Part shown: piece after piece, positions 33,025 to 41,745 of the stretch
How positions within the stretch are numbered: the first letter of the stretch is position 1
Layout of the letters: every line of letters starts with the position of its first letter
DNA from: Geobacteraceae bacterium
GTDB lineage: Bacteria > Desulfobacterota > Desulfuromonadia > Geobacterales > Pseudopelobacteraceae
Length of the DNA stretch: 64,000 nt
Direction of reading: 5' to 3'
Assembly (NCBI GenBank): GCA_016720395.1
Contig: JADKKR010000003.1
Coordinates: 186,001-250,000, forward strand
Position numbers and translations under genes: made by a program
The notes under the pieces: generated by a model
Database searches by the model: none
The model's input: only the letters and a program-made list of their open reading frames with translations
Told to the model about the DNA's origin: nothing

Positions 33025-34898
33025 GATCGGGAAAGGAAGTTGCGGACCGAAGCGGCAATGCCTTCGGAATCAAGGCCAAGCATCGCACGCAGCTCATGCT
33101 GTTCCCCCTGGGCGATGTAGCTGTCGGGATAGCCGAGGCGTAGCACCCGGGTGCCGCTGAGACCATGCTCCTCCAGCAGTTCGAGTACAGCGGTTCCAAA
33201 ACCTCCCTGCAGGGCGTTCTCCTCTATTGTGATCAGGCTGCCGTATTTCCCGGCCAGTTCAAGGATCATGTCAGTGTCCAGCGGTTTTACGAAGCGGGCG
33301 TTGACAACTGTCAGGCGGATACCGTACTGCTCATCAAGCATTCCTGCTGCTTCTCGTGCCGGAGCGACCATGCTCCCCAGAGCCAGAAGGACACCATCGG
33401 AGCCGTCGCGCAGTATTTCTGCCTTTCCGACGGGCAGGGGGCGGAGTGTCTGATCAAGTGGCACACCATAGCCGTTGCCGCGGGGGTAGCGGATGGCCGC
33501 CGGTCGGCCGAGTTCGATGGCGGTCGCCAGCATATGTTGCAGCTCGTTCTCATCCTTGGGTGCCATCAGAGTCATGTTGGGCAGATGCCGCAGGTAGGAA
33601 AGGTCAAAGGCGCCATGATGGGTCGGCCCGTCACTGCCCACAACACCGCCCCGGTCAACGGCAAAGGTCACCGGAAGGTTTTGCAGGCAGACATCGTGGA
33701 AAACCTGATCGTAGGCGCGTTGCAGAAACGTGGAATATACGGCGAACACCGGCCGCAACCCTTCGGCAGCCAATCCGGCAGCAAAGGTTACCCCGTGCTG
33801 TTCGGCGATGCCCACATCGTAAAAGCGTGCCGGATAATCCTGTGCAAATCCGGTCAGGCCGGTGCCATCGGGCATGGCAGCAGTTATGGCAGTGATCCGC
33901 TCGTCCTCGGCTGCCAACTTGCAGAGCGCAGAGCCGAATACGGCGGTGTAGGAGGCCGCTCCCGACTTGCCCTTGATGACTTTGCCGGTTCCCACATCGA
34001 ACGGCCCGACCCCGTGAAACAGTGAGGGGTTCTGTTCGGCCGGCTTGTAGCCCTTGCCCTTCTTGGTCAGGACATGGACCAGCACGGCATCGTTAAGTTT
34101 TTTGACGTTTTCCAGGGTCTCGATCAGCATGGGTAGATCATGGCCGTCTATGGGGCCGATATAGTTGAAGCCGAAGGCCTCGAAAAGCATTCCCGGTGTG
34201 AAGAAGCCCTTGAAGGAATCCTCCATCTTGCGGGCAACATGCAGAACGCCTTTACCCACATCAACCCTTTTCAGGAACGACTCCACATCCTTTTTGAAGC
34301 GATGCACGAACTCGCTGGAAGAGGTGCGGCTGAGGAAGTTGGAGAGCGCACCGACGTTTTCGGCGATGGACATCTCGTTGTCGTTGAGGATGACGATCAG
34401 ATCCTTGTCGAGATGACCGGCATGGTTCATCCCTTCGTAAGCGATGCCGCCGGTCATGGACCCGTCTCCGATCATCGCCAGCACCTTGTTCTTTCGTCCA
34501 TCCAGGTCGCGGGCGGCTGCATAGCCGGTGGCGGCAGATATTGAGGTAGACGAGTGACCGACATCAAAGGCGTCGTGCGGCGATTCCGCCCGTTTGGGAA
34601 AACCGCTGATGCCGTTCAGTGTCCGCAGAGTACTGAAGCGCTCCCGGCGGCCGGTAAGTATCTTGTGGGCATACGCCTGGTGTCCAACATCCCATATGAT
34701 CTTGTCGGCTGGGGTTGAAAAGACCCGGTGCAGGGCAATGGTCAGTTCAACCACACCCAAGCCGGGTGCCAGGTGGCCGCCGTTACGGGAACAGGTCTCG
34801 ATGATCATCTGGCGCAATTCAGTGGCCACTTCCGGCAGGCGGGAGGCAGAAAGCCTCTTCAGATCATCGGGGGAATTGATTGTTTCGAGGATGGACAT
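33021..34898 (-). CDS. dxs: 1-deoxy-D-xylulose-5-phosphate synthase
   Basis: First step of the MEP isoprenoid pathway: pyruvate and glyceraldehyde 3-phosphate give DXP with thiamine diphosphate. The 625-residue protein has DVGHQAYAHKILTGR, the ThDP-binding GDGSMTGG with the NDNEMSI partner, EQHGVTFAAGLA and the C-terminal transketolase domain. Start at MSILETIN, 34898. It lies downstream of ispA after the intergenic repeat, forming an isoprenoid group, and overlaps the J-domain gene by 4 bases. Confidence 0.97.
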   Translation of the reverse strand: MSILETINSPDDLKRLSASRLPEVATELRQMIIETCSRNGGHLAPGLGVVELTIALHRVFSTPADKIIWDVGHQAYAHKILTGRRERFSTLRTLNGISGFPKRAESPHDAFDVGHSSTSISAATGYAAARDLDGRKNKVLAMIGDGSMTGGIAYEGMNHAGHLDKDLIVILNDNEMSIAENVGALSNFLSRTSSSEFVHRFKKDVESFLKRVDVGKGVLHVARKMEDSFKGFFTPGMLFEAFGFNYIGPIDGHDLPMLIETLENVKKLNDAVLVHVLTKKGKGYKPAEQNPSLFHGVGPFDVGTGKVIKGKSGAASYTAVFGSALCKLAAEDERITAITAAMPDGTGLTGFAQDYPARFYDVGIAEQHGVTFAAGLAAEGLRPVFAVYSTFLQRAYDQVFHDVCLQNLPVTFAVDRGGVVGSDGPTHHGAFDLSYLRHLPNMTLMAPKDENELQHMLATAIELGRPAAIRYPRGNGYGVPLDQTLRPLPVGKAEILRDGSDGVLLALGSMVAPAREAAGMLDEQYGIRLTVVNARFVKPLDTDMILELAGKYGSLITIEENALQGGFGTAVLELLEEHGLSGTRVLRLGYPDSYIAQGEQHELRAMLGLDSEGIAASVRNFLSRS

Positions 34899-34929
34899 GA
34901 GTACCCTTTGCACATAAACACATAAACTA

Positions 34930-35052
34930 CAAAAGCGTTACTACGGAGGACACGGAGGAAGGTCTGAGGAAAGATTCGTGGGTTAATTCATTAAAAATGA
35001 CACCCTCGCTATTCTGTTTTCCTCCGTGTACCTCTGTGTCCTCTGTGGCGAG
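34930..35052. repeat. Intergenic inverted repeat (CCTCCGTGT / ACACGGAGG type)
   Basis: CTACGGAGGACACGGAGGAA near 34940-34960 is mirrored by TTCCTCCGTGTACCTCTGTG and TCCTCTGTGG near 35019-35047. It fills the gap between dxs and ispA. This kind of purine-rich repeat is a common dispersed intergenic element of environmental bacteria; its origin is unknown and it shows no gene. Confidence 0.6.
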
Positions 35053-35061
35053 CTTCTTTTC

Positions 35062-35955
35062 CTAGTTTTTCCGTTTCACAATGTACGTTGCGATTTCCCG
35101 TAGCGGATCAGCCTCGGCACCGAATATCTCCAGCGCACGAAAGGCTTCGTCCATCATGGCCCGGGCCTCTTCCTTGGCTGCCGCCAGTCCCATGACCGCC
35201 GGATAGGTTGCCTTGCCGCGGGCTTCATCGCTGCCGGCGTCTTTGCCGATCTCTTCGGTGGTCCCTTCAATGTCCAGGATATCATCGGCGATCTGGAATG
35301 CCAGGCCGGCGGCCTCGCCATAGCGGGTGATGGCGGCCAGTTTCCTGGTGTCAGCGCCTCCCAGAAGAGCCCCGCCGACGACGGAGGCTTTGATCAGGGC
35401 GCCGGTTTTATGAGTATGTATGTACTGGACCGTGGGCAGGTCGATGTCCGGCTTGCCTTCGCTCTCCATGTCAACAACCTGTCCGCCGACCATACCGTAG
35501 GAACCGGAGCAGGAGGCGATTTCATGGATCACTGCCAGTCGTGCGGCAGGATTACATCCTGAAGCATAACGCGGATCACTGACCAGCTTGAAGGCTTCGG
35601 TAAGCAGGGCATCGCCGGCCAGAATGGCGATTGCTTCACCGAATACCTTGTGGTTGGTCGGGTTGCCACGCCGGAAATCATCATCATCCATGGCCGGCAG
35701 ATCATCATGGATCAGCGAATAGGTATGGATCATCTCCATGGCGCATGCGGCCGGCAGGGCCTGTTCCGTATCGCCCCCAACTGCTTGGCAGGCAGCCAGC
35801 ATCAGGATTGGCCGCACCCGTTTGCCACCGGCAAAAACCGAGTAGCGCATGGCCTTGTGCAGGCTGTGGGGCAGTTCCGTTTCTTTCGGGAGGAAAGTGT
35901 CCAGTGCGGCATCCACACGGGCGCACTGTTCCTTGAGATATGCTTTCAAATCCAT
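35062..35955 (-). CDS. ispA: Polyprenyl (farnesyl) diphosphate synthase
   Basis: Joins isopentenyl and dimethylallyl units to make farnesyl diphosphate. The 297-residue helical protein has both aspartate-rich motifs: DDLPAMDDDD (about residue 86) and DDILDIEGT (about residue 228), plus GGKRVRP. Start at 35955 with AAAGG 7 bases upstream. It is co-oriented with xseB upstream and dxs downstream, a layout seen in many bacteria. Confidence 0.95.
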   Translation of the reverse strand: MDLKAYLKEQCARVDAALDTFLPKETELPHSLHKAMRYSVFAGGKRVRPILMLAACQAVGGDTEQALPAACAMEMIHTYSLIHDDLPAMDDDDFRRGNPTNHKVFGEAIAILAGDALLTEAFKLVSDPRYASGCNPAARLAVIHEIASCSGSYGMVGGQVVDMESEGKPDIDLPTVQYIHTHKTGALIKASVVGGALLGGADTRKLAAITRYGEAAGLAFQIADDILDIEGTTEEIGKDAGSDEARGKATYPAVMGLAAAKEEARAMMDEAFRALEIFGAEADPLREIATYIVKRKN

Positions 35956-35970
35956 CGTGATACCTTTCTT

Positions 35971-36036
35971 TAGTACGTTAGACATAATTTCTGCATTTTT
36001 TCAGAAAATATTTTGTGAACGTACTTATTCCGTTTT
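35971..36036. repeat. Hairpin repeat element, copy 1 (GTACGTTnAC type)
   Basis: Just after the xseB stop. Contains the inverted repeat AGTACGTT (35972-35979) / AACGTACT (36018-36025) with inner complementarity (ATTTCTG / CAGAAAT), and a tail that matches the second copy near 50.8 kb closely (AACGTACTTATnCCGTTT). Confidence 0.6.
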
Positions 36037-36042
36037 TCGGGG

Positions 36043-36273
36043 TCAGGCGTCTTCAGTCTCGAAGGGTTCACGGGCAAATGTTCCGTCCTTGCGTTTGAGC
36101 AGGACCTCCACCCGGCGTTCGGCTTCATCCAGTTTTTTTGCACAGAAAGAGGAGTGTTTGACCCCTTCTTCAAAGGCCTTGAGGGAGTCCTCCAGAGAGA
36201 GCGAGCCACCCTCCATTCTGTGAACGATCTCTTCTAATTTCTTAAGCGATGTTTCGAATTTCTCAGTCGCCAT
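36043..36273 (-). CDS. xseB: Exodeoxyribonuclease VII small subunit
   Basis: A 76-residue helical protein (KFETSLKKLEEIVHRMEGGSLSLEDSLKAFEEGV) matching the XseB family in length and sequence. It assembles in several copies with XseA into the single-strand exonuclease. Start at MATEKFE, 36273, with GGGG 7 bases upstream. xseA lies 48 bases upstream on the same strand. Confidence 0.95.
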   Translation of the reverse strand: MATEKFETSLKKLEEIVHRMEGGSLSLEDSLKAFEEGVKHSSFCAKKLDEAERRVEVLLKRKDGTFAREPFETEDA

Positions 36274-36321
36274 ATATGGTCCCCTCAAAGTTTTTTATTA
36301 TTTCAGAATCACCAAGGTGCG

Positions 36322-37677
36322 TCAAGTTATACAGTCGGGCGGGTTTTCGATATCTTCCACCCGGCAGAGTGCTCTGCCGCGCAGGAGATGCACCCTTAGG
36401 CGGTCTCCTGCGGCCAGTTGGCAGGTGTCACTTACCACCGCGCCATCTGCGGTGGTCGCTATGGCATAGCCGCGTGAGAGTGTCTTTAATGGCGAAAGGA
36501 CTTCCAGACGGGTGGTGGCGCCGGCAAAGACGAGCTTAATCCCCTCCAGTTTCCCTGTCATCAGTCGTTCGCACCGCAGAGTGATCAGGCTGACCCGCTG
36601 CCGCAGTCCTTCCACTGTCCTGACCGGATTGGTATGCATCAGCCCGGCCTGCAGCCTGTCAAGCTGGCCCCTGCTGCGAATTGCGCTGTTCCGGAGTGCC
36701 AGTTCGAGGCGACCGGCAAGGTCATCCACCCGTTGGGAGAGGTGTCCCAACATGGTGCCGGGATCATGTAGCGCCCGCCGCAGGCCGTCAATGCGTGATG
36801 CCAAACCTGCAAGGCGTGTCTCTAGCGCCAGGCGCAGGCGGTGGTCCAGTGCCTCCAGTCGGGTCCGCAGTTCTACAGAGCTGGCAACGACCAGCTCGGC
36901 AGCTGCGGAGGGGGTCGGGGCCCGCAGATCGGCCGCGAAATCGCAGATCGTCCAATCGGTTTCGTGGCCTACGGCCGAGATCACCGGCAGCTTTGAGCGG
37001 TAGACGGCCCTGGCAACGACCTCCTCGTTGAAGGCCCACAGGTCCTCCAGCGATCCGCCCCCACGGCCGACTATCAGCACATCAGCCAGACCCAGGCGGT
37101 TCATCTCATCGATGGCCCTGGCGATCTCCCCTGCCGCCCCTTCTCCCTGTACCCGTACCGGGTAGAGCAGGATCTCCACGGATGCGAAGCGTCGTTTGAG
37201 GACGTTGAGAATGTCATGGATGGCGGCGCCGGTGGGAGAGGTAATGACCCCGATGCGGCGGGGAAACGTCGGCAACGGTTGCTTGTGGGCCTCGTCGAAG
37301 AGCCCTTCCCGTGCCAGGCGCTCCTTGAGCTGCATGAAGGCCAGCTGCAGGGCGCCGACTCCGGCCGGTTCAAGGTATTCGCAGATCAGCTGGTATTCGC
37401 CGCGTTGGTCATAGACCGAGATGCGTCCGCGGGCGATCAGGGACATGCCGTCGCCCGGCCGGAACTTGAGGTTCTTTGCCGAACCCTTGAACATGACACC
37501 GCGCAGTTGGGCGCCGGCATCCTTGAGGGTAAAATAGAGGTGTCCTGATGATGGAAACGATAGATTTGATACTTCGCCCTGCACCCAGACCTGCTCGAAG
37601 TTTTCTTCCAGAACCCCGCGTAGCAGTGCTGTCAGGCGGCTGACCGTCAGGATGGTCTTTTCTGCGAAAATGTCCAT
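36322..37677 (-). CDS. xseA: Exodeoxyribonuclease VII large subunit
   Basis: Catalytic subunit that degrades single-stranded DNA from both ends. The 451-residue protein has an N-terminal OB domain (VWVQGEVSNLSFPSSGHLYFTLKD), the catalytic core (GVITSPTGAAIHDIL, GRGGGSLEDLWAFN, SAVGHETDWTICDF) and the C-terminal coiled coil. It is the first gene of the xseA-xseB-ispA run. Start at 37677. Confidence 0.96.
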   Translation of the reverse strand: MDIFAEKTILTVSRLTALLRGVLEENFEQVWVQGEVSNLSFPSSGHLYFTLKDAGAQLRGVMFKGSAKNLKFRPGDGMSLIARGRISVYDQRGEYQLICEYLEPAGVGALQLAFMQLKERLAREGLFDEAHKQPLPTFPRRIGVITSPTGAAIHDILNVLKRRFASVEILLYPVRVQGEGAAGEIARAIDEMNRLGLADVLIVGRGGGSLEDLWAFNEEVVARAVYRSKLPVISAVGHETDWTICDFAADLRAPTPSAAAELVVASSVELRTRLEALDHRLRLALETRLAGLASRIDGLRRALHDPGTMLGHLSQRVDDLAGRLELALRNSAIRSRGQLDRLQAGLMHTNPVRTVEGLRQRVSLITLRCERLMTGKLEGIKLVFAGATTRLEVLSPLKTLSRGYAIATTADGAVVSDTCQLAAGDRLRVHLLRGRALCRVEDIENPPDCIT

Positions 37678-37714
37678 AGGATCGCCATTGTATGTAAAAA
37701 CAAGGCCGGGTCAA

Positions 37715-37743
37715 TAAAAAAGCCCCGGTCCTGGCAAACGGGG
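37715..37743 (-). terminator. Second terminator after the TPM operon
   Basis: On the minus strand CCCCG (37743-37739) pairs with CGGGG (37727-37723), followed by a six-T run (37721-37716). It lies beyond the main terminator at 37809-37840 and before xseA. Confidence 0.6.
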
Positions 37744-37804
37744 TGTGTACGTTTACAAAAACATGTCTATCATACTTAAAACGCAGAATTTAACTCCAGT
37801 GGGC

Positions 37805-37840
37805 AAAAGCAGAAGGCCGACGTTTCTGTCGGCCTTCTGC
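37805..37840 (-). terminator. Rho-independent terminator after the TPM operon
   Basis: A perfect 13-base stem (GCAGAAGGCCGAC / GTCGGCCTTCTGC) with a 6-base loop, followed on the minus strand by TTTT, 13 bases after the stop of the last TPM gene. Confidence 0.9.
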
Positions 37841-37853
37841 AACATTGTCTGCC

Positions 37854-38495
37854 TCATTCGCCCAGCAGGTCGGGTAACTCGTTGACGTCATCGTGCCGGC
37901 TGGGAAAGTGTTGCCGGAGGACATCGCCGATCTCGGCAATGACGCCGACCAGAGCCTCGGTCAGCTGCCCCTGCCGGATGCCCGAGCTGAGAGCGGTGGT
38001 GAGCGAGACCCAGCGCTCGGGCGGGATGACGGCGTTGATGCCGCGGTCCCCCAGGATCCACACCTTGTGCTCCAGCAGGGAAATGAAAATCAGGATGCCG
38101 TTCTCATCGCGGGTGCGGTGGAGTCCTTTTTCATAAAATGCCTGCAAGGCACGCAGGCGCACAGCCTCTTGGACCCGACCGGCGGGGGTGAAGGCCAGCT
38201 TGAGCAGCGCCAGGCGGCGCACGGTGGTCAGGATCGGGAAATAGAGAACAAAGGCCGCGGGAAGGAAGAGCCAGACCGAGGTGTCATGAATGATGAGCGC
38301 CAGGGCCAGGGCCAGGGCGGCTGCAATGATCGTCGCCGCCTGAGCGGCCGCTTCTCGGTAGTCGTCGCTTTGTGGCACCACCATGGGGACGATCTCGCCC
38401 GACGTGTGCGACTCGGCTTTACTTACCGCCGCCCGTATGGCCGCCTGTTGATCTGAAGAGAGCTGCGCTGTAATTGTTGTTGTCATATTGGTCAC
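37854..38495 (-). CDS. TPM-domain membrane protein
   Basis: A 213-residue protein with two close hydrophobic helices (about 50-95) between an N-terminal and a C-terminal half of a TPM-type domain (ESHTSGEIVPMVV at the start, ILIFISLLEHKVWILGDRGIN later). TPM domains bind metal ions and often sit beside LemA. The start is the GTG at 38495, overlapping the preceding stop (GTGA); an in-frame ATG is at 38486. Confidence 0.82.
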   Translation of the reverse strand: MTNMTTTITAQLSSDQQAAIRAAVSKAESHTSGEIVPMVVPQSDDYREAAAQAATIIAAALALALALIIHDTSVWLFLPAAFVLYFPILTTVRRLALLKLAFTPAGRVQEAVRLRALQAFYEKGLHRTRDENGILIFISLLEHKVWILGDRGINAVIPPERWVSLTTALSSGIRQGQLTEALVGVIAEIGDVLRQHFPSRHDDVNELPDLLGE

Positions 38496-39367
38496 CAGTC
38501 TCCGGATGCGCCGCCGCCGTCGAAACCGCCCCCGCCGCCCGAGAATCCGCCATCACCGCCTCCGAATCCTCCTCCGAATCCGCCACCGCCGCCCCAGTAG
38601 ATCCCGCCTCCGCCATGCCCTCCGCCATGCCCGAAACGGGTCAGGGTGCTGAGCAGAAAACCCGCCACCAGCCCCACCGCTCCCAACAGGAGCAGAATAA
38701 CCAGCCCTAGGCCGGGAAAGGCCATGGTGGCAGCCAAGGGCAGACCGACCGCCCCGGCCAGGCCACCCAGGTATCGGGAGATGGCGCCCAGGACAGCCGC
38801 GGCAACGCCGGTGAAGAGCAGAATGGTCAGCAGCGAGTTGGATCCGCTCTGACGCGGCCGGCTCTTTCGCTCTTCGGGATTTGCCTTGAACTCGCCTTTC
38901 GTGGCGGCGATGATGCCGTCCACACCAGCGTCAATGCCCTGCTCGAAGTTGCCGCTCTTCAGGTGAGGGCGCATGACATTGCGGATGATCTGTCCGGCGG
39001 TTATGTCGGGCAGTACCCCTTGCAGGCCCATGCCGACCTCTATGCGCACCTTTCGTTCGGCCTGGGCAAGGACCAGCAGCACACCGTTATCCGAACCTTT
39101 CTGGCCGATCTTCCACAAATCTGCCACCCGGATTGTGAACTGGTCGATATCATCACCCTGGAGTGAGGGGACGGTCAGTACGACGATCTGAGTCGACTGG
39201 TCGCGTTCGAATGCCGCCAGTTTCTGGTCCAGGCGGGAGGCTCCCTCGGCGGAGAGCATCCTGGCGTAATCGTTGACACGCCCCGTGAGCTGAGGAGCAT
39301 CCAGCGCCAGCAACGGGAGCGGCAGCAGAAACAGGATAGTCAGAAGTAGTATGCGTTTCATGCGCAT
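38492..39367 (-). CDS. Secreted TPM-domain protein, YgcG type
   Basis: A 291-residue exported protein: signal peptide (about 22 residues), a TPM domain (VNDYARMLSAEG, TQIVVLTVPSLQGDD, NGVLLVLAQAERKVRIEVG), two helices (about 185-245) and a C-terminal Gly-rich tail with many GGG runs ending GGGASGDW. It is the middle gene of lemA-TPM-TPM, the usual arrangement of this family, thought to act in the envelope. Confidence 0.9.
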   Translation of the reverse strand: MRMKRILLLTILFLLPLPLLALDAPQLTGRVNDYARMLSAEGASRLDQKLAAFERDQSTQIVVLTVPSLQGDDIDQFTIRVADLWKIGQKGSDNGVLLVLAQAERKVRIEVGMGLQGVLPDITAGQIIRNVMRPHLKSGNFEQGIDAGVDGIIAATKGEFKANPEERKSRPRQSGSNSLLTILLFTGVAAAVLGAISRYLGGLAGAVGLPLAATMAFPGLGLVILLLLGAVGLVAGFLLSTLTRFGHGGGHGGGGIYWGGGGGFGGGFGGGDGGFSGGGGGFDGGGASGDW

Positions 39368-39395
39368 GTGATTGCTCCCGTGGCCGGTGATGCTG

Positions 39396-39989
39396 TCAGA
39401 ACTTTATCTTGGGCGCCACCTTGGCGCCTTCTTCGGCCTTGAACGGCTCCTTGCGCTGCAGGTGCAGGATCAGCGAGTTGGTCAGGGAGTTGGGGAAGGT
39501 GCGGATGCTGGTATTGAAGGTCTGTACTGATGCGTTGTAGCGCTCACGGGCCACGTTGATGCGATTCTCCGTGCCTTCCAGCTGTTTCTGCAGGTCCATG
39601 AAATTCTGGTTGGCCTTCAGGTCCGGGTATTTCTCCACCACTACCATCAGGCGCGAGAGGGCGCCGGAAAGTTCGCCCTGAGCCTGCTGAAACTTGTTCA
39701 GGCTCTCAGGGTTGTTGAGCACATCTTTGCTGACCTGCATGGAACCGACCTTGGCGCGGGCCTCGGTGACCGCCTGGAGAGTTTCGGCCTCGTGTTTGGC
39801 ATAACCCTTGACGACCTCGACCAGGTTAGGGATCAGGTCTGCCCTGCGCTGGTAGGATGATTCGACATTACCCCAGGCGGCGGTCACCGCCTCTTCATTG
39901 GCCTGCATGGTATTGTAGCCGCAGCCGGACATGAGTGAAAGCAGCAAGAGCAGCAGGGAGAGGGGGAGCAGTTTAAATGGACGTTTCAT
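39396..39989 (-). CDS. LemA-family lipoprotein
   Basis: A 197-residue protein with a signal and lipobox LMSGC near residue 22, then the LemA helical core (NVESSYQRRADLIPNLVEVVKGYAKHE, ARERYNASVQTFNT). Function not known biochemically. Start at 39989 with GGAGG 7 bases before; earlier ATG codons are too close to it. It is the first gene of the LemA-TPM-TPM operon. Confidence 0.92.
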   Translation of the reverse strand: MKRPFKLLPLSLLLLLLSLMSGCGYNTMQANEEAVTAAWGNVESSYQRRADLIPNLVEVVKGYAKHEAETLQAVTEARAKVGSMQVSKDVLNNPESLNKFQQAQGELSGALSRLMVVVEKYPDLKANQNFMDLQKQLEGTENRINVARERYNASVQTFNTSIRTFPNSLTNSLILHLQRKEPFKAEEGAKVAPKIKF

Positions 39990-40021
39990 GTTCATTCCTC
40001 CGTGTATTGGTTTATTGGGTG

Positions 40022-40294
40022 TCAATCATGCACGTCATCGTTGTTGCGGTAGAGTAACTTTAATATAGTAAGCATGATGTTGCAAATCAAGGGTACGATA
40101 TTTGCGAGGATAAGCGGCAGGTCTTGGATAAGCACACCGTAAATAAGCCAGAGCGCAACACCAATTGCAAGCAGAAGCGGTTGCCAGATGGAAATGTCCC
40201 GTGCGTGTCTCGTGCGCAGGGTTTTTACCAGCTGGGGGATGGCGGCGATGCTGGTGAGTGTGCCGGCCACCAGCCCGAGCGTTGTGGGGTTCAT
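40022..40294 (-). CDS. SemiSWEET-type sugar transporter
   Basis: A 90-residue protein with three transmembrane helices and the PQ-loop motif AAIPQLVKTLRTR. SemiSWEETs dimerise to form a sugar facilitator. The start overlaps the trmJ stop by 4 bases (ATGA), and lemA follows 32 bases later. Confidence 0.88.
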   Translation of the reverse strand: MNPTTLGLVAGTLTSIAAIPQLVKTLRTRHARDISIWQPLLLAIGVALWLIYGVLIQDLPLILANIVPLICNIMLTILKLLYRNNDDVHD

Positions 40295-41034
40295 GAACGC
40301 TTTCTCCCGTCAAAACCTGAACTGGCCCAGTCGATCTGGGTCAGCATGCCGCGGAGAATTGAAGCCTCTCGGCGGTCAAGATCGGCTCTGAAGAAAACGC
40401 GGCGTAGCGAGCGCATGATGTGTCCCGGATTCTGTTCGTTGAGAAAGCCGATCCTCTGCAGGCAACTGTCCATCTGATCAAACATAGACTCCATCTCGGC
40501 CGATGTGGCGAGCTCGATATCTCTGCCCCCCCCGGGGGAGTCCCCCGCCTTGCCCAGTTCGTAACAGAAGACCAGAACCGCCTGGGACAGATTGAGTGAA
40601 CCGTAATCCTCTGCTGTAGGGATGGTTGCATGCCAGCGGCACAGGGACAACTCATCGGTCGTCAGGCCGCTGTCCTCACGACCGAAGACGATTGCCGCCC
40701 GGTAGTCTGGCCCGGCCTGCTGCCTGAATATCCCGGCTAATTCTGCGGGGGAGACGATCTCCTGACGGTACTTACCGTGGCGTCGTGTCGTGCCTGCTGT
40801 AAGTGTGCAGTCTGCAATCGCAGAGGCCAGATCGGGAAACACCCGGGCCTGTTCGAGGAGGTCGCGGGCAGAAACCGCGAATTTGATCGACTCAGGGTGA
40901 AAGCGGTCACAGCCGTTCACCAGACGCAACTGTCTCAGTCCCATATTCTTCATGGCCCGGCAGGCCATGCCGATATTGCCTGGTGATTGAGGTTCGACCA
41001 GTACTACTACGGTGTTATCGTGGGTCGTATTCAT
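40291..41034 (-). CDS. trmJ: TrmH/SpoU-family RNA 2'-O-methyltransferase, TrmJ-like
   Basis: A 247-residue SPOUT methyltransferase: VVLVEPQSPGNIGMACRAMKNMG at the start, the knot region with IVFGREDSGLTTDEL and IPTAEDYGSLNLSQAV, and a C-terminal helical extension typical of TrmJ, which methylates tRNA position 32. Family assignment is firm; the exact target is inferred. Confidence 0.88.
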   Translation of the reverse strand: MNTTHDNTVVVLVEPQSPGNIGMACRAMKNMGLRQLRLVNGCDRFHPESIKFAVSARDLLEQARVFPDLASAIADCTLTAGTTRRHGKYRQEIVSPAELAGIFRQQAGPDYRAAIVFGREDSGLTTDELSLCRWHATIPTAEDYGSLNLSQAVLVFCYELGKAGDSPGGGRDIELATSAEMESMFDQMDSCLQRIGFLNEQNPGHIMRSLRRVFFRADLDRREASILRGMLTQIDWASSGFDGRKRS

Positions 41035-41669
41035 GGATTTTCAATGCGAGCCGCCCGGAACGCCCGAATCCTCTCAAGTCGCATCCGGGCGGGCTTCTTT
41101 GATTTCCAGGCGTGGTAGAGGTGTCCCATCCAGACCGTCATAATAATCCCTGCGAGTGCCAGTAATAGATAATGTTCATATTTGCCGACATCTTCAAGAA
41201 AGAGCGAGGCGCTTTTACCGAAAAGAAAGCCGGCCAGCGAGAATAGAGCAGCCCACACAAGGGCACTGCCGATGTTGATGACGAGGAAGGTCCGTGCAGG
41301 AAGACTGGTAATACCAAGAATAATTGGGAGCACAATTCTGAGGCCGTATGTGAAGCGGGAAACGAAGGCTACGAATGCACCATACTTTTCAATCAGCCGC
41401 AGAGCCTCACGAAACCTGCGCGCGATGAAATGAAATCGCCGCAGAAGCGCCTTGCCTTTCAGGCGACCCAGGTAGAAATAAAACTGATCTCCGAGAAAAG
41501 AACCGGCAAAGGCTGTCACAATAACCCATCCCAGATTCAGATAACCCTGAAATGCCAGGAAGCCGGCCATGATCAGGATGGCTTCTCCCTCCAGAAACGT
41601 GCCGGCAAACAGCACCCAGTATCCGTGGAGTTCAAGGTACTCTCTGAGAATTTGCTGGAAGTGCACCAT
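41031..41669 (-). CDS. DedA-family membrane protein
   Basis: A 212-residue polytopic protein with the DedA/SNARE-associated core (FAGTFLEGEAILIMAGFLA, GSFLGDQFYFYLGR, FVSRFTYGLRIVLPIILG). Members translocate undecaprenyl phosphate or phospholipids across the inner membrane. It overlaps trmJ by 4 bases. A short gap with no gene lies before the next gene. Confidence 0.92.
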   Translation of the reverse strand: MVHFQQILREYLELHGYWVLFAGTFLEGEAILIMAGFLAFQGYLNLGWVIVTAFAGSFLGDQFYFYLGRLKGKALLRRFHFIARRFREALRLIEKYGAFVAFVSRFTYGLRIVLPIILGITSLPARTFLVINIGSALVWAALFSLAGFLFGKSASLFLEDVGKYEHYLLLALAGIIMTVWMGHLYHAWKSKKPARMRLERIRAFRAARIENP

Positions 41670-41745
41670 CTGCTCCCGTCAGCAGGCCAGGGGGAGAGGG
41701 GCAGGACGGCCCGTAAACAGTTCACGTGTGGTGACTTCTAAGGTG

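Noticed and set aside
34930..35052. CRISPR array
   Set aside because: Only one mirrored unit, no regular direct repeats and spacers, and no cas genes.
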